DNA of 56,078 nucleotides, from positions 1-56,078 of the forward strand of contig JAEYYV010000309.1 of the NCBI GenBank assembly GCA_023428295.1, given 5' to 3'. Each line of letters opens with the position of its first letter. The first letter of the stretch is position 1. A model generated the notes under the pieces. That model saw only the letters and a program-made list of their open reading frames with translations. It did not search any database and was not told the DNA's origin. Shown here piece by piece: positions 28,048 to 37,713 of the stretch. The translations under genes and the position numbers were made by a program. Origin of the DNA: Pseudomonadota bacterium. Lineage in GTDB: Bacteria; Myxococcota_A; Polyangia; Haliangiales; Haliangiaceae.

Positions 28048-28494
28048 ATGGACGAAGTTGTGTCCGATCTATCAGCGCTCGCGTCGTTCCTCACCACCGC
28101 TGATCCCCAGCTGACAATGGAGCACGTCGGCAAGGGCCTCCGCGTGACGCTCCCCGACGAGGGCGGCACGTTCCTCCTCGAGTGGGAAGAGCGCGGCCTC
28201 CTTCACGTGCGCATGCTCGTCGGCGTCGCCGGTCAGCCGCATCTCGGCGCCGTCATGGAGTTGCTCTCCGATACGAACAGCAAGCTCGGCATCCTCGGCT
28301 TCGTGCTGCACCGCCCCAGCGGCGTCATCGAGTATCGGCTCACGGTGTTCCGCGATCCCGCGGGCGCGATCGCGAGCCGGCTCGTCGGCGAAGCGATGGT
28401 CACCGCGCAACAAACGGTGGCGACGGTCGCGCCGCAGATCGCCGCGCTGTGTCGCGACGACGTCCCCGAGATCCCGAGCTGGTGGGCCGAGTGA
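28048..28494 (+). CDS. Hypothetical protein, 148 aa
   Basis: The product begins with acidic helical sequence and a beta-rich central part (GLRVTLPDEGGTFLLEWEERGLLHVRMLVGVAG). It has no signal or membrane segment. The fold is not recognised with confidence; it might be a type III chaperone-like or YbjN-like alpha/beta sandwich. Its stop overlaps the GTG start of the next gene (28491-28494), so the two are translated together. Confidence 0.65.
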   Translation: MDEVVSDLSALASFLTTADPQLTMEHVGKGLRVTLPDEGGTFLLEWEERGLLHVRMLVGVAGQPHLGAVMELLSDTNSKLGILGFVLHRPSGVIEYRLTVFRDPAGAIASRLVGEAMVTAQQTVATVAPQIAALCRDDVPEIPSWWAE

Positions 28495-29285
28495 TCGTCA
28501 CGGTCGCGCGCGATGACCAGCGCGACCAGATCACGGAGCTGCTGGCGCAGGTCGTGTCGGTGCCCGAGGCTGGGCCGACGCAGACGATCGTCGCCGCGAC
28601 GAACGATCGCATCGACGCGGTCGCGGTGCTCGACGACCGCGGTCGACTCGCCACGCTCGCAGGACGAGATCCCGACGCGCTCGCCGCGCTGCTCGCGGAT
28701 CTCGTCGCGCGCGACGTTCGCGAGGCTCGGCTGTGGGACCACGCCGCGAGCGAGGCACATCATCATGCACTCGTCGCCGCGGGCTTTGGCTTTGTCGCCG
28801 AGTCGGTCGTCGTTCGACGCACGCTGGTCTCGCCTCCCGCGCCGATCCATCGCTGGACACACGTGACGGAGCGCGACCTCGGCGTCGATGGATTCCACTC
28901 GCTCGTCGCGCGCGCTCTCGACGGGACGCAGTCTCGCTATCTCGCTTCCGACACGAAGGACGCGCTCGACACGTTCGGGCGCAATGTCCCGCCGTCGTTT
29001 CGCAGTCGCTGGTGGACTGCGGCTGCGGTCGATGGTCAGACCTGTGGTCTCGTCCTGCCGCGTCCCGTCGGTGACGGCGTCGCAATGGCGTTCATGGGTC
29101 TCGTTCCGGACGCGCGTGGACGCCGGCTTTCATCAGACCTTCTCGCAGACGCACTGACGAGACTCGCCGCAGCGGGCGCGCGCTGGTACGTCGACGAGAC
29201 CGACGTTCGCGATCCCGCGGCACAGCGCCTGCTTGCTGCTGTCGGATGTCGAAAGATCGGCAAGCGACGCCGATATCGACGTTGA
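28491..29285 (+). CDS. GNAT-like acetyltransferase, 264 aa
   Basis: GTG at 28491 is coupled to the upstream stop. The C-terminal 120 residues resemble GNAT enzymes: a strand-rich core (WWTAAAVDGQTCGLVLPRP), the acetyl-CoA loop region LVPDARGRRLSSDLLADALTRLAAAGA, and a final NxxAxxxLxxxGF-like segment (DPAAQRLLAAVGCRKIGKRRR). The N-terminal half is a second, weaker alpha/beta region, perhaps a decayed GNAT copy. The substrate is unknown. Confidence 0.65.
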   Translation: MIVTVARDDQRDQITELLAQVVSVPEAGPTQTIVAATNDRIDAVAVLDDRGRLATLAGRDPDALAALLADLVARDVREARLWDHAASEAHHHALVAAGFGFVAESVVVRRTLVSPPAPIHRWTHVTERDLGVDGFHSLVARALDGTQSRYLASDTKDALDTFGRNVPPSFRSRWWTAAAVDGQTCGLVLPRPVGDGVAMAFMGLVPDARGRRLSSDLLADALTRLAAAGARWYVDETDVRDPAAQRLLAAVGCRKIGKRRRYRR

Positions 29286-29320
29286 CCGCAGATCACGCGC
29301 TCCACTAGAGTGGTCGGCCA

Positions 29321-29746
29321 ATGTCCTTCGAAGACTACAATCCAGACCTCCCGCAGTTCGACTTCAGCTCGGCTCCCAGGATGCCGATGCCGCGGAGCTC
29401 GAACCCCGACGGCGTCTCGCTCGGCATCGGCCTCGCGTCGAACAAGATGGACATGATGAGCCACATGCCGTCGAGTCGCGGATTCCAGTCGGCGATGCGA
29501 GGCGGTGGCAAGGCGCTGCCGTTCCTCGGCGGCGCGTACACGGGCTACCAGACCTACAAGAACAACCCGGCGAACCTCACCGGCATGGGTCCCTTCCTTC
29601 ACGGCGCGATGACGGGCACGGCCTCCGCGCTGACGCCGACGCCGCTCGGCCTCGCGGATGCGGTCAGCGGCAATCGCCTCGGCAACTCGATCGAGGACAT
29701 GTCCGGATCGCTCCTGTCGAACTTCTTCGGCAAGACGAACGAGTAG
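29321..29746 (+). CDS. Hypothetical Gly/Ala/Met-rich protein, 141 aa
   Basis: The sequence has an acidic/aromatic N-terminus (MSFEDYNPDLPQFDFSS), a Pro/Met-rich linker, and a Gly/Ala-rich segment (GKALPFLGGAYTGYQTYKNNPANLTGMGPFLHGAMTGTAS) that could insert in a membrane or pack as small helices. This composition recalls structural parts of contractile or polymorphic secreted proteins, but nothing specific is recognised. It stands alone between a GNAT gene and a minus-strand membrane protein. Confidence 0.55.
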   Translation: MSFEDYNPDLPQFDFSSAPRMPMPRSSNPDGVSLGIGLASNKMDMMSHMPSSRGFQSAMRGGGKALPFLGGAYTGYQTYKNNPANLTGMGPFLHGAMTGTASALTPTPLGLADAVSGNRLGNSIEDMSGSLLSNFFGKTNE

Positions 29747-29759
29747 CTCGTCGGTTCGC

Positions 29760-30173
29760 TCAGCTCGCGATCGCGACGCACGCGAGCGTCACGCCGGTCG
29801 CCAGCACAGCGATCGCTGCATGGCTCGCGATCCGCAAACCGCGCGACGGAGGACGAAGTGCGGTCTCGCGCGGCATCGGACGATACGGATCGTCCGAGAC
29901 GTCAGGGGCAGTCCTCGACGGCGCGGACGGATGACGTGCTTCGAGGAGCCAGAGCTCGCGACGCGCGCTCTCGGCTCCTAGCCGCATGCGAACTGCCATC
30001 GCGAGATACACGAGGGCCAAGATGACCGCGATCGCGACACCACCGTTCGCGAAGCTCGCTCGCACCGCGATCGTCGCGAGCACGCTGATACCGATCACCA
30101 TCTGGATGGACTCGAGCGCGCCGAGTCCGCGCACATCGCGCTGGAGCTGCTCCCTGGTCGCTTCGATGTTCAT
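29760..30173 (-). CDS. Small membrane protein, 137 aa
   Basis: Three hydrophobic helices are visible (MVIGISVLATIAVRA, GGVAIAVILALVYLAMAV, ASHAAIAVLATGVTLACVAIA) with a basic, Pro-rich loop before the last. The N-terminus (MNIEATREQLQRDV) is amphipathic. No family is recognised. It is convergent with the 141-aa hypothetical gene. Confidence 0.6.
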   Translation of the reverse strand: MNIEATREQLQRDVRGLGALESIQMVIGISVLATIAVRASFANGGVAIAVILALVYLAMAVRMRLGAESARRELWLLEARHPSAPSRTAPDVSDDPYRPMPRETALRPPSRGLRIASHAAIAVLATGVTLACVAIAS

Positions 30174-30263
30174 GCCTCCTCGACGGTAGGTCGCGACACG
30201 AGACCGCTGTAGACCGATTCCGCGGTCAGACTGTGCGGAAATCCGAACAGTGCCGCTGCCGCC

Positions 30264-31583
30264 TCACAGGTGATGATCGCCCGCGGCCTCGGGCTGGTAC
30301 GGAATCGCGACGAGTGTCGCGCGCCGCTTTCCGTCGCGGACCTCGGCGCCGATGGTTGCCCCGAGCAACGCTCGCCCGAACGCGGAGGTGACCGAGATCT
30401 GATCCGCGCTCGCAGCCCACGGATAGACCAGAGACACCTCCTTCAGGTGTCCGTCCGCGCCTCTCAGACGCACGCGAGAGTTCATGGTCACGGACGTGCG
30501 CGGGATCTTCGAGGCGACCAATACGTTGGCGTGCGCGGCCGACTGCGCGAGCTCGAACGCCGCGTTGGGCTCGACGTCCTCGTAGAGAGCCGCGACCGCG
30601 GTGAGCCGACGAACGTCTTGTGCGGTCATCGTGATCGCCCGTCCTCGCCGTCGTGATGGAGCTCGCGCCGCGGCGCGCTCCCGCGGCGACTCGCGAAACA
30701 GCGTCGCGAGGTGATCGAGAAAGGCTCGCACGCTCGCGGGTGCGCGGCGTCCATGGGGATGGAGGGCGTGGACGGCCAGATCGCCCGTGAGGAAGTCGTC
30801 GAGCACGCGATGAAGCCGACCTGCGGCGAGGTCATCGACTACGAGGAGCTCGGGAACCATGACGATGCCGAGCCCGGCGAGCGCGGACTCTCGCAAGAAC
30901 CGCATGTCATCCGCGACGAGCCGCGAGAGGCTGGTCATCGACACCGGGCCCTCTCCCGTCTGAAACACGTAGTCGTCGCTGCGCTGCTGGAGGGAGTGGG
31001 ACACGCAGTCGTGAAGCACGAGGTCCTGCGGTCGAAACGGAATGCCGCGCCGTCGCAGATACGGTGCCGAGGCGCAGGCGGTCACTCGAACGTCGCCCAG
31101 CTTGCGCGTCGTCAGCCCGGAGTCGGACAGCCGGCCGGCGATCACGAGCGCGACGTCGAGGTGGCCCGCGGTGAGGTCCGGCATGTGATCGCTGAGGCGC
31201 AGCTCGACGCGCACCGCTGGGTGGAGCTGCATGAAGTCAGCGAGCGCCTTGGTCAAGTACGCCTGAACCCCCGGCGGCGCATGTACGCGCAGCGTGCCGC
31301 GTGGCGCAGCGCTCGCTCCAGCGGCGATGTCTGCGGCTTCGTCTGCTTCTGCGATGACGCGCGCGCATCGCTCGTAGATGCGTACGCCGTCGGCGGTCAA
31401 GGCCAACCGCCGGGTTGTCCGATGGAGGAGCTGAAGTCCGAGCCGCGCTTCGAGCCGAGCGACACGCGCACTGACCGCGGACTTCGAGACCTTCAGCGCT
31501 CGCGCCGCGTCGCTAAACGATCGCGCTTCGACGACGCGCGCGAAGTACGCCATTCCGAGGACATCGTCGGGAGTTGCACGCAT
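30264..31583 (-). CDS. LysR-type regulator fused in frame to an Rnk/GreA-C-like domain, 439 aa
   Basis: Residues 1-295 are a complete LysR regulator: winged HTH (FARVVEARSFSDAARALKVSKSAVSARVARLEARLG) and a periplasmic-binding-like effector domain. Residues about 319-439 match Rnk (nucleoside diphosphate kinase regulator), which has a GreA/GreB C-terminal-type domain: VTMNSRVRLRGADGHLKEVSLVYPW ... ISVTSAFGRALLGATIGAEV ... YQPE. No stop separates them. An internal ATG at 30629 with GAGGA about 12 bases upstream could start the Rnk part alone. It may be a true fusion, a lost stop codon, or a frame artefact at the junction. Confidence 0.8.
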   Translation of the reverse strand: MRATPDDVLGMAYFARVVEARSFSDAARALKVSKSAVSARVARLEARLGLQLLHRTTRRLALTADGVRIYERCARVIAEADEAADIAAGASAAPRGTLRVHAPPGVQAYLTKALADFMQLHPAVRVELRLSDHMPDLTAGHLDVALVIAGRLSDSGLTTRKLGDVRVTACASAPYLRRRGIPFRPQDLVLHDCVSHSLQQRSDDYVFQTGEGPVSMTSLSRLVADDMRFLRESALAGLGIVMVPELLVVDDLAAGRLHRVLDDFLTGDLAVHALHPHGRRAPASVRAFLDHLATLFRESPRERAAARAPSRRRGRAITMTAQDVRRLTAVAALYEDVEPNAAFELAQSAAHANVLVASKIPRTSVTMNSRVRLRGADGHLKEVSLVYPWAASADQISVTSAFGRALLGATIGAEVRDGKRRATLVAIPYQPEAAGDHHL

Positions 31584-31670
31584 GACGCTGGACTCCGACG
31601 AGGCGTAACACGCGGATCGCCGATACCCCGCTCGACCCCCACATCAAATTGCAGGAGGCGCGCAACACGG

Positions 31671-34181
31671 GTGACCATCAGGGTGATGTCTGCGTGGTTC
31701 GCTGTCGTACTGGGTGTTGTGGGCGTCGTGGTGAACCTGGGTGGTTGCAGCGGGTGTGACGAGCCCGACGCCGGCGAGCCAACACTCGATCCGATCGCGG
31801 AGCGTCTCGTTCCGGCCACGCTGCCGTGGCCTGCGCGTACACCGACGGTTGGCATTCCCGAGTCGGGAACCGTGATCGGCCGACGCGTTCATTTCGAACC
31901 GACGGGCGGGTCGGTCGAGTGGGACGAGTGGGAAGGAGCACTGACTGCGACCGTCGCGCTCGATGATCGCGTGGTCGTCGTGTTTCCGCCTGCCGATCGC
32001 GAAGGCTTCGACCTGGCGGTCGGAGGCCTCGACGTGCCGTGGGAACGCGTGCCTCTGAATGACATCGCGCCGTGGCACATCGGCGATCTCGATGCGACGC
32101 GCGACGCGTCGGGCACCGTGTGGATCGTGATGCGCAAACGCACCGGCGATCAGGCGATCACGCTGCATCGCTGGCGACCGGGCGACAGCGTGACGTCCGA
32201 GCCGATACCGCGGCCGTTCACTCCGACCTCGCACTGGTTTCACGAGACCTGCGACGATCTCGCGATCGGCGCGGCCGGTAGTGGGCACGACATCGTGTTC
32301 CAGCAGGTCGACGACTCGGGTGGCAGCCAGGTCATGCACGTGTCGCGCGCGAACGAGACGTCGCCCTGGCAGACGAAGACCGTGACGACGTCGGCCACCG
32401 TCCTCGACACGCCTGCGGCGAACCGGTTCTTCTCGGTGGGTTGCCGCAGCGTCCTCGCGCACGACGACTCCGGTAAGCCACACGTGATCACGCTCGTGCA
32501 GGAGCTCCACACGCAGCTGCTCGGCGGCGGCCCGAACACGCCGTTACCGATGCCGAGCCTGAGCACGTACGGCTTCTTCCTCGGCGCAGACCACGTGTGG
32601 CTGCCCGCGCGCAGCGCGAAGCTCCCCGACGACCGCGGGCTCGTCGCCGGGCCGGTGATCGAGAACTGGGACGACACCGACGACACGTACCTCGCGCAGG
32701 TCGACCTCGATCGGCATCCTCGCGAGGGCTTTCTGTGGGCCGGTCCCATTCTGCCGGCCCAGCCCGAGGCACTGCGCACCGGCTACTCGCTGTTGCCGCT
32801 GTCGTTCACGTACGACTTCGCAGCGGTGGGTCATGGCCGCTGGAGCTACGAGACCGTGCAGCCACAGCCGTTCGACTGGGTGCGCTCGGGCGGCAAGCTC
32901 GAGATCACCGAGTGTGGCATCGTGAAGATCCACGGCGAGCCGGTCGTCGTCCGCGAGCGTGGTCACCAGCCCGTCGGCATCTACGGCGCAGAGCCGAGCT
33001 GCAAGCTCGCGCCGCAAGCTCCCGTTCGCGCCGAACCTGCGAGTGCGCCGCGCTACTCCAGCTGGGCGCGTGGCGAGCGGCCCTACGACGTCGCGGTCTG
33101 TCTCGCCGGCGAAGCCGCTGACGTGATCACGATCTGCGAGGGCGCGCACGAGCTCACGCCAGCCGAGGACGGCTACTACGAGGTCGAAGACCTGCCGCGC
33201 ATCGCATCGCTCGAACCAGCGGACGGCAAGCTGACCGCGTCGGCGCCGATCGTCGTGCGCATGAACCGGCCGCCGACGAACGAGGAGAGCTGGGGCTACC
33301 AACTCTTGCGCACGTTCGATGGCACGCGCGTCAAGCACCAGGCCCGCTTCGACGAGGCGACCGGCACGTTAACGATCACGCCGAACGAGCCGTGGCTCGT
33401 TGGCTCGCAGGTGCGACTCGCGGTCTGGTACTCGCACGCCCGCTACCGCGTGCAGCCATGGCGCTATCAAGACGTGCCGCTGCCAGTCGCGTGGTTCTCC
33501 GTCGGAGATCCACCGCATCGCGATGACCCGCGGGACGTTCCGCCGCGTCTCTCGTGCGATGCCGGCGGCGCGCTCGCACGTGACACCGACGGTGTGTGCA
33601 CGTTCACCGAGACATGGAGGGTCGAGGCGAACGGTCATGCCGTGCCGATCATCGTGCCGTTCGATCGTGCGCGCACGGGCGATCCGATTCTCCGCCACCC
33701 CGATGGCACGGTGATTCCGAGCGTCGTCGGCGACATCGCCGGCGTGTACGCGCTGCGCTGGACCGTGCCGCTCGAGGGCAACACGCGCTACGAGATCGTG
33801 CTCCCCGACAACGCGAAGAACCTCGTCGGCAGCTGGATTCACCCCGACGATCGACGTATCGGCGTCGTCACGGGTGCGCCGATTCCTGCGCTCGCGTCGA
33901 GCACGCCGGCAAGCGGCGCGACGGGCTTCGATCGGACCGCGCCGATCGAGCTCGTGTTCAACACGCCGGTCACGCTGCCGACGACCGCCGTCTCGCTGAC
34001 CGACGGGATGACGAACATCGCGATCTCGCTCGCGCAGCTGTCGACGACGACGTTCCAGTTGATCCACGCACCGCTCGCAGCGCGGACGCTGCACACGCTC
34101 ACGCTATCGACCGCGATCGTAAACGCCGAGGGCATCCCGCTCCCGACGACGATCACGCTCACGTTCACGACGGGGGACTAG
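31671..34181 (+). CDS. Large lipoprotein with Ig/Big-like repeats, 836 aa
   Basis: Start GTG 31671 follows AGGAGG at 31653-31658 and yields a hydrophobic leader ending LGGCSGC, a lipobox. A propeller-like region with repeated GTVWIVM/HDIVFQQ/GKPHVITLVQ strands (about 60-380) precedes two Big-5-like modules: SLEPADGKLTASAPIVVRMNRPP and STPASGATGFDRTAPIELVFNTPV. Such Big_5 domains occur in surface proteins. Function unknown. The stop TAG is followed directly by the start of another large lipoprotein. Confidence 0.75.
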   Translation: MTIRVMSAWFAVVLGVVGVVVNLGGCSGCDEPDAGEPTLDPIAERLVPATLPWPARTPTVGIPESGTVIGRRVHFEPTGGSVEWDEWEGALTATVALDDRVVVVFPPADREGFDLAVGGLDVPWERVPLNDIAPWHIGDLDATRDASGTVWIVMRKRTGDQAITLHRWRPGDSVTSEPIPRPFTPTSHWFHETCDDLAIGAAGSGHDIVFQQVDDSGGSQVMHVSRANETSPWQTKTVTTSATVLDTPAANRFFSVGCRSVLAHDDSGKPHVITLVQELHTQLLGGGPNTPLPMPSLSTYGFFLGADHVWLPARSAKLPDDRGLVAGPVIENWDDTDDTYLAQVDLDRHPREGFLWAGPILPAQPEALRTGYSLLPLSFTYDFAAVGHGRWSYETVQPQPFDWVRSGGKLEITECGIVKIHGEPVVVRERGHQPVGIYGAEPSCKLAPQAPVRAEPASAPRYSSWARGERPYDVAVCLAGEAADVITICEGAHELTPAEDGYYEVEDLPRIASLEPADGKLTASAPIVVRMNRPPTNEESWGYQLLRTFDGTRVKHQARFDEATGTLTITPNEPWLVGSQVRLAVWYSHARYRVQPWRYQDVPLPVAWFSVGDPPHRDDPRDVPPRLSCDAGGALARDTDGVCTFTETWRVEANGHAVPIIVPFDRARTGDPILRHPDGTVIPSVVGDIAGVYALRWTVPLEGNTRYEIVLPDNAKNLVGSWIHPDDRRIGVVTGAPIPALASSTPASGATGFDRTAPIELVFNTPVTLPTTAVSLTDGMTNIAISLAQLSTTTFQLIHAPLAARTLHTLTLSTAIVNAEGIPLPTTITLTFTTGD

Positions 34182-37100
34182 ATGACCTGGCGGTTCGCGC
34201 TCGCTTGCTCGCTCGTGCTCGCCGGCTGCGGCGGCTGTGACGATCCCGACGAGCTCACGCTGCCGCGGCCCCACGTCGAAGGGCTGGTCACCGACGAGCC
34301 GTACTACGTGGCTGCGGGTAGCGAGCTCGCGATCGACGTGAGGCTGCGCGATGACGACGGGAACCTCGTGGACGCGCCGGTCGAGTGGTTCATCGAGCCC
34401 GAGTCGTGGCTCGGGCCCAAGGGCCCCGAGTGGACCACGGAGCGGATCGAGCCCGGTGTGCACCGCCTGCGGATCACGCCGCACTCGGCGTACCGGCGCA
34501 CGTACGTCATGTTGCGCGTGTACTTCGGCGACCAGTCTCTGCCGGAAGCGTTCGACACGAAGACCGCGCGTGTGGTCGGCTATGGCGGCGAGCCGCTCGA
34601 GGTGCTCGGCTACCAGCCCGTGCTTCGCATGGCGCCCGGCGAACGCCGCGCCGCTCACGCGTTCACCCTCGCCGGCTATCCCGGCGGAGCCGATCCGACC
34701 GTGCGCGTCTCGGGCGACGATGCGACCAGCTACGCGATCGAGGGCGGCGCGATAGCGAGCGTCGATCCGGACGGTGTCGTGACCGCGATCGCAGCGGGCT
34801 CCACCTCGCTCGTGATCACGCACGGCGCGCTGAGCCAGCGAGTGCCGATCGAGGTGGCCGCCCACCCGCTCGCTCCACCTGGCCCGGAGCTCGCGGTCGC
34901 GCCGCGCGATCTATCTGGCGCGACGCCGGGCCAATGGGCGCCGCTCGTCACGGAAGCAGCCACGCTCGCCCTCGACAGCGGCGGCTATCCGCACATGACG
35001 TTCCTCGCCCGCAAGGCCCAGGCGGCCAGCGTCGTCGTCGCGTCGTGGACAGGGACCGGTTTCGGGTTCGAGACGGTGTCGCGACCGTACGAGCAGGTCG
35101 GCGCGACCTCGGTGCGCATCGCGATCGACGAGAACGATCGCCTGTACGTCGTGTATCGCGATGCCGTCGATCCGGTCTTCGTGCTCGCCGAACGTCCGGC
35201 GCGTGGCGGTCCTGCCGACTGGACATATCGCCGCCTCGTTCTCGACGCAGACGTGAACGAGCCCGCATGGCAGACCTACGTGACGCTGCAGGGTGACGCC
35301 CTCACGATGCTTCCGCGAAGCGGAGGCGGAATGTGGATCGCGTACCGCAGCATCCACGGCATCAGAGGTGCGGACGGCGATTGCAGTCAGCTCGTGCGTC
35401 TCGCCGAGGTCACGTCGCAGATCACGTATCGCGACGTGCGCCACGATCGGTACAGCTCGTCGAGCCGACTCGAGTGCGCCTACGACCGCAACGTGCCCTA
35501 CCTCGATCCGCTCGCGCTCGTCGCGGGCACGGGCCCCATCGTCGATGTCGTGACGACGCTACCGACGCCCACGAGCGCCGGCCTCGTTCGCATGCGTGCA
35601 TCGGGTGCTGGAGCCGCCGATCGCTGGACGAGCGAGCTCCTCCTCCCGGAGCGCGACGATCGGCTCGAGAACCATGACGGACGACCACACGATCTGCGCA
35701 AGGTCGCGATCGCGCGCGCTCGCGAGCCGGGCCAGGTCGACCGGATCTTCGGCGCGTACTGCGCGCGCGCGAGCTCGACCGATGCCGGCTTCCTCCAGAT
35801 CGTCGAGGTCGGCAACGCAGATGGACGCTGGGCGGTGGGCGCCAACAACAATCCGTGCGAGTCGCTCCACGTGTTTCAAACCGGGCCCTACCTCTATCTC
35901 GGCGGCGCTGCGCCTGGCGGCTTCGTGCGTACGTGGCCGTTCGGCGGCACACGCGCCGACTACACGCTCGATGCGTTCGCGAACTACCCGTTCGAGTCAT
36001 CGCTCGAGTACGCGCGGATGACGAACGTCGCACTGCAAGGCGACACGCTCGTGCAGCGCATCGACAACGCGCTCTTCACGATGAAGCTGCCACCCGCCCC
36101 CGCGCAGCCAACCGATAGCGAGCTCGACGGCCTTCGGCTCGGCAACGACATCCGGACGCCCGTCGTCACGCTGCCGCCGCTCGTGCGAAGCGACGGGCGA
36201 CGCTTCGTGCTGTCCGATAGCGTCACCTATGTCTCGGAAACGATCTCCGGATCCCTCATGAGCTCCGCGGGCCCGGGCCAGCCGTGGACGGTGGTCGACC
36301 GCCGGGCCGACGATGCCGAGCTCGCGTTTCTCGGTCGTATCTTCGAGGTCCCCGGCGCTCTGTTCGCGCAGCGCCAGATCCTCGCGGGTGGTACGCCATC
36401 GTTCGCGCGATCGCTCGATGGAGGCGCGACCTGGCTCGGATGGGGATCGATCTCGGTCTCGCAGCCCGTGCGCGCCGTCCACGTCGCGCCCGTGGGCCAG
36501 GCCGTCGTCGTGCTCGATGCGGGCGCGACCGACCACGAGATCTTCTTCGCGTCCGCCGTGCACACCTCGCCGCTGTTCACGTCGCTCGGCGGCCTCCCCA
36601 CCGCGTTGACCTCGACGCACTCCGTGATCGACACGCAAGGCCCGGTGCACGGCATCACGACAACAGCGACCGAGGCGTACGTCGTGACCACCGTCGTCCA
36701 CAACGCGACGAGCAAGCAACAGCTCCTCGTGCAACGGTTCGCGCTCGCGAGCGGCGCCGCCGCCGGCCACTACCTCGTCGATCTCGGGCCGGGTCACGAG
36801 CTCCACCCCGAAGGCGCGGTCGCCGACGGCAACGGGGTTGTCTACGTGCCGTTGTGGACGCCCGGGCATCTCGTCCACGAGCGCAAGGTCGTCGCGATCG
36901 ATCCTGTCGCGGGCAGCGCGAGCATCGAGGTGATCGACAGCTCGGCACATCTCGATCTCCAGCTCGCTCGCCTCGCCGACGGTCGTCTTGCAGCGGTCTA
37001 CTCCGCGAGCGCCCCGGCGCAGCGTCGCCAGGTCGTCGTGCGCACGCGCGAAGCGAGCGGCTGGTCCGCGCCGACGATCGTGCGCGCGGGCGGACGCGGT

Positions 37101-37226
37101 CAGAGCGTCGACGCGATCGCCGCCGAGCCCGACGGTGGGTTGCTCGTCGTGGTCGCCGACAACGTCGCGATGACGAGCAGCACCGGACTCGCCGATCGCG
37201 TCATCGTGCGCGTGCCATCACCGTGA
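34182..37226 (+). CDS. Large lipoprotein with Big_2-like domain, 1014 aa
   Basis: MTWRFALACSLVLAGCGGC is a lipoprotein signal. Near residues 180-225 a Big_2-like Ig module is visible (YAIEGGAIASVDPDGVVTAIAAGSTSLVITHGALSQRVPIEV). The rest is beta-rich with many YxVYRD/VHVAPVGQAVVVLDAG strands, consistent with beta-propeller repeats. ATG at 34182 abuts the upstream stop with no gap, so both lipoproteins are surely one operon. They are similar in layout, and share a (S/G)GC-GxCD start, which suggests an old duplication. Confidence 0.75.
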   Translation: MTWRFALACSLVLAGCGGCDDPDELTLPRPHVEGLVTDEPYYVAAGSELAIDVRLRDDDGNLVDAPVEWFIEPESWLGPKGPEWTTERIEPGVHRLRITPHSAYRRTYVMLRVYFGDQSLPEAFDTKTARVVGYGGEPLEVLGYQPVLRMAPGERRAAHAFTLAGYPGGADPTVRVSGDDATSYAIEGGAIASVDPDGVVTAIAAGSTSLVITHGALSQRVPIEVAAHPLAPPGPELAVAPRDLSGATPGQWAPLVTEAATLALDSGGYPHMTFLARKAQAASVVVASWTGTGFGFETVSRPYEQVGATSVRIAIDENDRLYVVYRDAVDPVFVLAERPARGGPADWTYRRLVLDADVNEPAWQTYVTLQGDALTMLPRSGGGMWIAYRSIHGIRGADGDCSQLVRLAEVTSQITYRDVRHDRYSSSSRLECAYDRNVPYLDPLALVAGTGPIVDVVTTLPTPTSAGLVRMRASGAGAADRWTSELLLPERDDRLENHDGRPHDLRKVAIARAREPGQVDRIFGAYCARASSTDAGFLQIVEVGNADGRWAVGANNNPCESLHVFQTGPYLYLGGAAPGGFVRTWPFGGTRADYTLDAFANYPFESSLEYARMTNVALQGDTLVQRIDNALFTMKLPPAPAQPTDSELDGLRLGNDIRTPVVTLPPLVRSDGRRFVLSDSVTYVSETISGSLMSSAGPGQPWTVVDRRADDAELAFLGRIFEVPGALFAQRQILAGGTPSFARSLDGGATWLGWGSISVSQPVRAVHVAPVGQAVVVLDAGATDHEIFFASAVHTSPLFTSLGGLPTALTSTHSVIDTQGPVHGITTTATEAYVVTTVVHNATSKQQLLVQRFALASGAAAGHYLVDLGPGHELHPEGAVADGNGVVYVPLWTPGHLVHERKVVAIDPVAGSASIEVIDSSAHLDLQLARLADGRLAAVYSASAPAQRRQVVVRTREASGWSAPTIVRAGGRGQSVDAIAAEPDGGLLVVVADNVAMTSSTGLADRVIVRVPSP

Positions 37227-37713
37227 TGCGAGAACTGCGAGCGGGGGGGGACTCGAACACTACGCGCGCTGATCGCCAATCTCTAACTGTCACGAGATCA
37301 TGCAATGATCACGCGTTGCGCTGACGATGTTCCGGTTGCTCCCGCTCGATCCTCGCTGATCACGTGAGTCGTGACGCACCTGCCGCCAAGCGGACCGATT
37401 CAGGCCCGCGATCTCACTGCCACGCGACTGCCTCGCCGACCGCGGCGATTCTGCAGTCGGAAATCGGGGACGATTTTGCGGCACGCGATTTCATTGCTGC
37501 GGGTGCCCAGCGGACTCATCGGCTGCGGCATCGAGAATCAGAACATCCGTACCTTCGTAGCTTCGCAGCTCGGACACGTAGTCCCGGCCGGAGATCCTTG
37601 GATGCCACCTCGCAGATCTGGCTGATCGGTCCGGGGAACGAGCGACGTCCTCGGCGGTGAGCCTGGCCGAGTCGTCTACGAGGACCGAGTACATCGTCGT
37701 GGGGCGCTGCCCC
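37227..37713. other. Gene-poor stretch with tRNA-3'-end-like sequence
   Basis: No convincing gene is present. The left part holds the repeat at 37236. Further right, a minus-strand frame (37491-37694, MYSVLVDDSARLTAED onward, ending ILDAAADESAGHPQQ) has coding-like stretches but no family match, and may be gene debris beside the aspartyl protease pair. Confidence 0.4.
37236..37258 (-). repeat. tRNA 3'-end-like direct repeat, copy 1 (candidate attachment site)
   Basis: Read on the minus strand this gives GTTCGAGTC (T-arm loop) followed by a C-run and CGCTCGCA, the look of a tRNA 3' end. The same sequence, with two fewer G bases on the plus strand, recurs at 41194-41214. No complete tRNA can be folded from the surrounding bases. 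Confidence 0.5.
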
